Assembly: GCA_021808985.1 (NCBI GenBank)
Contig: JAKBAQ010000008.1
Location: 1 to 27,713, forward strand
Direction: 5' to 3'
DNA: 27,713 nt
Source: Pseudomonadota bacterium
GTDB taxonomy: Bacteria; Pseudomonadota; Alphaproteobacteria; Acetobacterales; Acetobacteraceae
Shown: one piece after another, positions 23,867 through 27,713 of the stretch
Layout of the letters: every line of letters starts with the position of its first letter
Position numbering within the stretch: the stretch's first letter is position 1
Notes under the pieces: generated by a model
The model's input: only the letters and a program-made list of their open reading frames with translations
What the model was told of the DNA's origin: nothing
The model's database searches: none
Position numbers and translations under genes: made by a program

Positions 23867-24639
23867 GCAGCCCGGCCACGCGCCTGAACCTGATCGGCAT
23901 CGGCACAGGCAACCCGGAGCATCTGACCCGCGAGGCGATCCGCGCCATCAATGAGGCGGCACTGATCCTGATCCCGCGCAAGGGGCCGGACAAGGCCGAC
24001 CTCGCCGATCTGCGCCGCGCCATCTGTGCCGAGGTGCTCACCAACCCGGCGGCGCGCATTGTGGAGTTTGACATGCCGGTGCGCGACGGCGCCGCGCCGG
24101 ACTATCGCGCGTGCGTGGCGGCATGGCACGCGGCCATCGCGGCGCGCTGGTCGGCGGCCATCACGCGCGCGCTGCCCCAGGGCGGAGAGGTGGCGCTGCT
24201 CGTCTGGGGCGATCCCTCGCTTTATGACAGCACACTGCGCATCGCCGCCCGGCTGGGGCTGGCGACGCGGGTGGTGCCCGGCATCACCGCCATACAGGCG
24301 CTCACCGCCGCCCATGGCGTGGCGTTGAACGAGGTCGGCGCGCCGGTCCTGGTCACCACCGGGCGGCGGCTGCGCGAACAAGGCTGGCCGGCGGATGTTG
24401 ATACGCTGGTCGTGCTGCTCGATGGCGGCTGCGCGTTTCAGACCCTGGCACCCGGGGGGGTGGAAATCTGGTGGGGGGCCTATCTCGGCATGGCGGCGCA
24501 GATCCTCGAGGCCGGACCGCTCGCCTCGGCGGGGCCCGCGATCATGGCGCGCCGCGCGGCGGCGCGGGCGGCGCACGGGTGGATCATGGATGTGTACATG
24601 CTGCGGCGCACGGCAATGCAAGGGGCGCCGTCATCATGA
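23863..24639 (+). CDS. cobF: Precorrin-6A synthase (deacetylating)
   Basis: CobF methylates C1 of precorrin-5 and releases the acetyl group, giving precorrin-6A. It has no counterpart in the anaerobic pathway (CbiD does the equivalent there). The 258-residue protein starts with LNLIGIGTGNPEHLTREAI (about 8-26), then ALILIPRKGPDKADLADLRR, EVALLVWGDPSLYDSTLRI and VVPGITAIQALTAAHGVALN, and ends with the WWGAYLGM segment, all typical of CobF. Its ATG overlaps the cobB stop and its stop overlaps the cobC start. With CobG it confirms the oxygen-dependent route. Confidence 0.97.
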   Translation: MSSPATRLNLIGIGTGNPEHLTREAIRAINEAALILIPRKGPDKADLADLRRAICAEVLTNPAARIVEFDMPVRDGAAPDYRACVAAWHAAIAARWSAAITRALPQGGEVALLVWGDPSLYDSTLRIAARLGLATRVVPGITAIQALTAAHGVALNEVGAPVLVTTGRRLREQGWPADVDTLVVLLDGGCAFQTLAPGGVEIWWGAYLGMAAQILEAGPLASAGPAIMARRAAARAAHGWIMDVYMLRRTAMQGAPSS

Positions 24640-25667
24640 ACGGCCAACCCCTCTATCATGGCGGCAATCTGGCGGCGGCGCGGGCGCTGTTTCCCGGCGC
24701 GCCGGAGCCCTGGCTCGACCTTTCGACAGGGATCAACCCACAAGCCCATCCCTTGCCGCCATTGCCTCCCGCCATCTGGGCCCGGCTGCCCGAACCCGGC
24801 GCGCTGGCGGCGCTGGAGGCGGTGGCCGCGCGGCGGTATGGCCTGCCCGCCGGCGCTGGCATTGTCGCCGCGCCCGGCACGCAGGCGCTCATCCAGCTTT
24901 TGCCCCGGCTGTTCGGCTGGCGGCGGGTCGGCATCCTGGGTTTCACATATGGTGAATATGAGCGCGTCTGGCGCCAGGCCGGCGCGGCCGTGACCATTGC
25001 CGCCACGCCAGAGATGCTCGAAGCGAGCGACCTGGCGGTGGTGGTGAACCCCAACAACCCGGATGGCCGGTTGCTGCACCCCCAACGTCTCGCCGCCCTG
25101 GCCGCCATGCTAGCGTCCCGGGGCGGGGGGCTGGTGGTTGACGAAGCCTTCATGGATGTGATGCCCCCCGGGCACAGCCTCATGCCCTTGCTGCCCATGC
25201 CGGGCGTGCTGGTGCTCCGCTCTTTTGGCAAGGCTTACGGGCTGGCCGGCGTGCGGCTCGGCTTCGCGGCTGGCGATGCCGCGCTTGTCGCGGCGATCCG
25301 CGCGGCGTTGGGCCCGTGGGCGGTGCCTGGTCCGGCGATCGAGATCGGCCGCGCCGCGCTGGCCGGGGATGAGTGGCTGCCCGCTTCCCGCGCACGCCTT
25401 ATCGCACGTGCCGCGGAGCTGGATGGCGTGTTCACCGCTCATGGCGCGGCGCTCACCGGCGCCACGCCGCTCTTCCGGCTCTATGCCCATCCCCAGGCAA
25501 ACGAAATATTCATGCACCTGGGCAGGCAGGGCATTTTGGTGCGGCATTTTCCGGCAAAGCCGGAATGGTTGCGCGTTGGCATTCCCGCTGAGGATAATGC
25601 CATGCTCCGGGTCGCGGGGGCGCTGGCTTCCTTGTCCTTTGCGGGGTGCGTTGTGAGCATGCCTTGA
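24636..25667 (+). CDS. cobC: Threonine-phosphate decarboxylase-like protein CobC
   Basis: CobC is a PLP-dependent aminotransferase-fold enzyme that supplies the (R)-1-aminopropan-2-ol arm (as its phosphate) for CobD. The 343-residue protein has YHGGNLAAARALFPG and WLDLSTGINPQAHPLP at the N-terminus and VVVNPNNPDGRLL (about 138-150). VVDEAFMDV carries the PLP-contacting Asp, and RSFGKAYGLAGVRLGF carries the Schiff-base Lys199. The C-terminus has FLVRHF-like text (GILVRHFPAKPEWLRVGI). ATG 24636 overlaps the cobF stop, and the frame open to 24471 is a shadow of cobF. It is the last cobalamin gene in the window; 11 bases later a minus-strand gene ends, so the two are convergent. Confidence 0.95.
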   Translation: MNGQPLYHGGNLAAARALFPGAPEPWLDLSTGINPQAHPLPPLPPAIWARLPEPGALAALEAVAARRYGLPAGAGIVAAPGTQALIQLLPRLFGWRRVGILGFTYGEYERVWRQAGAAVTIAATPEMLEASDLAVVVNPNNPDGRLLHPQRLAALAAMLASRGGGLVVDEAFMDVMPPGHSLMPLLPMPGVLVLRSFGKAYGLAGVRLGFAAGDAALVAAIRAALGPWAVPGPAIEIGRAALAGDEWLPASRARLIARAAELDGVFTAHGAALTGATPLFRLYAHPQANEIFMHLGRQGILVRHFPAKPEWLRVGIPAEDNAMLRVAGALASLSFAGCVVSMP

Positions 25668-25678
25668 GGATTCGCTGC

Positions 25679-26395
25679 TCAACGGCTGGTCTGCACCGCG
25701 CCCGGCTTGTTCGCGGGATCTGACTTGAAAGCTTCGAGCAGGCTGAAGTGCATGATGACGAACCAGATGAAAAACACCGATCCGGCGAACCAGAAGGGGA
25801 AGATCGAGTTCCAGGCGAACGGCCCGGATTTCACGAAGATCAGCCCGGTGCCAACCATGTAGGCCAGCGCGCAGAAGATATTGTACCAGCCGGTCCAGCG
25901 GGGAAAGATCGGCTTGGCGCCGGTATCAACAAGAATGGCCAGCCCAACCGCCAAGGACTGTGCGGTAGCCCCAGGCCAGGGCAAAACCGCCATGATCCAG
26001 GAAAAATCATTGAGCATATAGGTCAGCTCGGGTGGACGGTCCGGCCGGTAGGCCGTGACGATAAACAATGTCGGCGGTACGATGAAAAAAATCATGTTAA
26101 CCGCCGCCGAGGCAAGCTGCGCATAGGACAGCGCCGGCGGCGCGTCGGGAATGCGCCTGAGCTGCTCGGACAAAACACCTGAGAAAAAGCACATGAACAC
26201 GGTGCTGGCCATCCACACCATCATGCCGATCATGATACTGTTTTGATGGGTTTGGTACATGGCAACGACTTGGTCTTGCGGCAGTGACGGCGGTGGCGGC
26301 GGAAAAAAACCGCCAATGACAAAGCCGCCAAAAAACGTAAGACCCGTGAGAATCGCACACCAGGAACAGAATTTCTGTACTGTCAGCCAGCTCAT
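25679..26395 (-). CDS. Six-helix membrane protein of unknown function
   Basis: No family was recognised. The 238-residue protein has about six hydrophobic segments (near 12-31, 54-74, 94-114, 131-153, 169-188 and 199-219). A Pro run, FFPPPPPSLP, follows the first, and YRPDRPPELTYMLNDFSW lies between helices 3 and 4. It should sit in the inner membrane. Start: ATG 26395 with GGAGG about 6 bases before it; the frame open to 26551 would add a poor N-terminus. It lies downstream of the Rieske oxygenase on the same strand, about 290 bases away, so a shared catabolic role such as uptake or sensing of the substrate is possible but unproven. Confidence 0.8.
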   Translation of the reverse strand: MSWLTVQKFCSWCAILTGLTFFGGFVIGGFFPPPPPSLPQDQVVAMYQTHQNSIMIGMMVWMASTVFMCFFSGVLSEQLRRIPDAPPALSYAQLASAAVNMIFFIVPPTLFIVTAYRPDRPPELTYMLNDFSWIMAVLPWPGATAQSLAVGLAILVDTGAKPIFPRWTGWYNIFCALAYMVGTGLIFVKSGPFAWNSIFPFWFAGSVFFIWFVIMHFSLLEAFKSDPANKPGAVQTSR

Positions 26396-26686
26396 CACAT
26401 CCTCCTCAATCTTCGTTTCATCCGGTTTGGCCCATGTTGGCAGTCCAACCCGGCAACCGTTGTTTTTAGGGTAAATAAATTTTTCCTGAGCTGGCGCCCG
26501 CAAGGAGACAAACGTGCCACAGCCCAACATTGCCGCTCCGTCGTGCCGCATTCGGCGGTGCGTTCGCTGGATATGAACCGTGCCGCGCCACGCAAATGCA
26601 GACGGATTCCTGTACGGTTATCAGCAGCCCATACCCCCGCGCATGGTGACACCACGGGGGTATGCCGTTTTTGGTGGCCCCCGGCC
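26396..26686. other. Intergenic region between Rieske oxygenase and membrane protein
   Basis: About 290 bases with no supported gene. The part near 26460-26490 is AT-rich (TTTAGGGTAAATAAATTTTT) and may be the promoter of the membrane-protein gene. The only strong structure is the hairpin at 26630-26664. Short frames are open here, but none has a ribosome site or known motif. Confidence 0.45.
26630..26664 (-). terminator. Hairpin downstream of the Rieske oxygenase gene
   Basis: CATACCCCCG (26630-26639) and CGGGGGTATG (26655-26664) form a perfect 10-bp stem. Inside, TGGTG (26644-26648) and CACCA (26650-26654) can extend it past a 4-base bulge. It lies 22 bases beyond the oxygenase stop, where a terminator is expected. 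However, the T-run (TTTTT) follows the hairpin only on the plus strand, so on the minus strand it is a stem without a T-tract and could instead protect the 3' end or be a protein site. Confidence 0.5.
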
Positions 26687-27713
26687 TTACACGTGCTTGC
26701 GCCCGATCAGCCGGTCTATTTCCGCGAGATAGTGGCGGATGCGGACTTCAGCCTCCGACAGGCGCGAGCCGATGAACGCCTCGGACTCCAACCCAGCCTG
26801 CACTTCCGGCACGCGCCGCGCATCCTGGGCCAGAAGATAACCCAAATCCTCCATTTTTTGCGGCCGTACGCGGGCAGGACGATCATCCCCCTTCCAGCCG
26901 GGCGGCCCGAATGTTTCGGGGCCAAACGCGTTCGGGTCGAGCACGGGGGTGATGTCGTCGCTCACCGGCAGGCACAGCGTGATGGCATTGTACCAGCTCT
27001 TGCGTGGGTCGGTGGGATGCGGGCGGAAAATCTGCAGCAACATCGAATCAGCGAACACGTTAATGGTCATGTTGGGGAAGGGCGAATAGTTCCAGTCATC
27101 GACCAACTGGTCATCGGTCAACCGGTCAAGATGCGCATAGCCATGCTTCGTGGCCCATTTGCGCTTGGTGTCGGTCATCGCCTGTTTCCACTCATATCCT
27201 TTCAGATGCTTGTAATCATCCGGATTGCCGCCATACACGGCAACAAACATCTTGAGCGCCTCATTCACCGTATCCCGGTCCTCGAACCTGCTCGTGACAT
27301 AGCCTATGGGAATGATCATGCGCGACAGGCCATGGCCGTAAAGATCATATTGTGTTTCGAGCATTTCGCTCACCGGAATTGCCTCGGGGTGAACGTCATC
27401 GGCATGGTAGAATTCTATGAAAGCTTCAAAAGCGGTTTTCCAGTTCGCATCCCAACATAATTCAAGATCACGCAGCACGCGGAAATGTGAAAAATCATAA
27501 TTCTTGAGGTGCTCCGGCATCACATCAAGATGTTCAAGCAGCGTACAGCGTGGATTCGGGTCCGGGTTCACGAAGATCAGGCTGTTCCAGACACCCACGC
27601 TCACCGCCCGCAGGCCAGGGCGATCGCAGATCGTTTCCGGGCGGAAAATCATCTCATCGCGGATTTCCTTGTTGGAACCATCGAAGTTGTATTTCCAGCC
27701 ATGAAAATCGCAG
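26687..27713 (-). CDS. Rieske non-heme iron oxygenase, alpha subunit (5' end outside window)
   Basis: The reverse strand is open from the right edge to a stop at 26687, giving 341 residues without a start. The first visible residues, CDFHGWKYNFDG, are the second half of the Rieske [2Fe-2S] motif (C-x2-H); the first half lies off the window. The catalytic domain follows, with AFIEFYHADDVHPEAIP carrying the two His ligands of the mononuclear iron, and NVFADSMLLQIFRPHP near the third-ligand region. Such alpha subunits hydroxylate aromatic, steroid or related rings with electrons from a reductase. Roughly 90-100 N-terminal residues are missing compared with common members. The substrate cannot be told from sequence. 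The lower GC and catabolic type set it apart from the B12 cluster. Confidence 0.93.
   Translation of the reverse strand, partial: CDFHGWKYNFDGSNKEIRDEMIFRPETICDRPGLRAVSVGVWNSLIFVNPDPNPRCTLLEHLDVMPEHLKNYDFSHFRVLRDLELCWDANWKTAFEAFIEFYHADDVHPEAIPVSEMLETQYDLYGHGLSRMIIPIGYVTSRFEDRDTVNEALKMFVAVYGGNPDDYKHLKGYEWKQAMTDTKRKWATKHGYAHLDRLTDDQLVDDWNYSPFPNMTINVFADSMLLQIFRPHPTDPRKSWYNAITLCLPVSDDITPVLDPNAFGPETFGPPGWKGDDRPARVRPQKMEDLGYLLAQDARRVPEVQAGLESEAFIGSRLSEAEVRIRHYLAEIDRLIGRKHV

Noticed and set aside
1..27713. CRISPR arrays, tRNA or rRNA genes, insertion sequences, phage genes
   Set aside because: No regularly spaced repeats, no tRNA or rRNA signatures and no transposase or integrase motifs were seen on either strand by reading.

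Overview
The window looks like chromosomal DNA of an alphaproteobacterium, possibly of the Acetobacteraceae or another Rhodospirillales group. This is inferred from the aerobic (CobG-type) cobalamin gene set, the very GC-rich coding sequence and the gene families in the flanks; no rRNA or other taxonomic marker is present. A hand count of single 60-base lines gives 50/60 G+C at 13501-13560 (inside cobN), but 29/60 at 3061-3120 and 24/60 at 27481-27540 in the flanks. The window is therefore a GC-rich core between two less GC-rich edges.

Left flank (1-4575): the 5' part of a prolyl-tRNA editing protein (minus); an RhtA-type DMT exporter (minus) divergent from a LysR regulator (plus); a double-palindrome repeat; an acyl-CoA dehydrogenase (minus) with atypical residues at both usual catalytic-base positions; then about 600 bases with no recognisable gene.

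Core (4576-25667): 21 genes, all tied to adenosylcobalamin synthesis, in alternating strand blocks. Minus: cobP-cobT-cobS, the lower nucleotide-loop branch. Plus: an alpha-ribazole phosphatase-like gene, cobD and bluB. Minus: cobO-cobQ. Plus, under a clear cobalamin riboswitch at 11324-11507: DUF1636-cobW-cobN-cobG-cobH-cobI-cobJ. Minus: cobK, whose 3' end overlaps cobJ. Plus: cobL-cobE-cobM-cobB-cobF-cobC. Most neighbours on one strand overlap by 1 or 4 bases (ATGA, GTGA, TGATG), which implies translational coupling. CobI, G, J, M, F, K, L and H turn precorrin-2 into hydrogenobyrinate. CobB amidates it, CobN is the large subunit of the cobalt chelatase, CobO adenosylates, CobQ finishes amidation, and CobC and CobD supply and attach the aminopropanol arm. 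BluB makes dimethylbenzimidazole, and CobP, CobT, CobS and the phosphatase build and join the lower loop. Precorrin-2 synthase (cobA), the chelatase AAA+ and MIDAS subunits, a cobalt reductase and a cobalt transporter are not in the window. Names are mixed by necessity: cobS and cobT here mean cobalamin synthase and the NaMN:DMB phosphoribosyltransferase, not the chelatase subunits of the same names.

Right flank (25668-27713): a six-helix membrane protein of unknown function and, upstream of it on the same strand, a Rieske non-heme iron oxygenase alpha subunit cut by the window edge. These look catabolic and unrelated to B12.

No new defence or mobile system was found. The most useful leads are the riboswitch expression platform, the antiparallel overlapping cobK, the atypical dehydrogenase, the unexplained 600-base gap and the two palindromic repeat elements.
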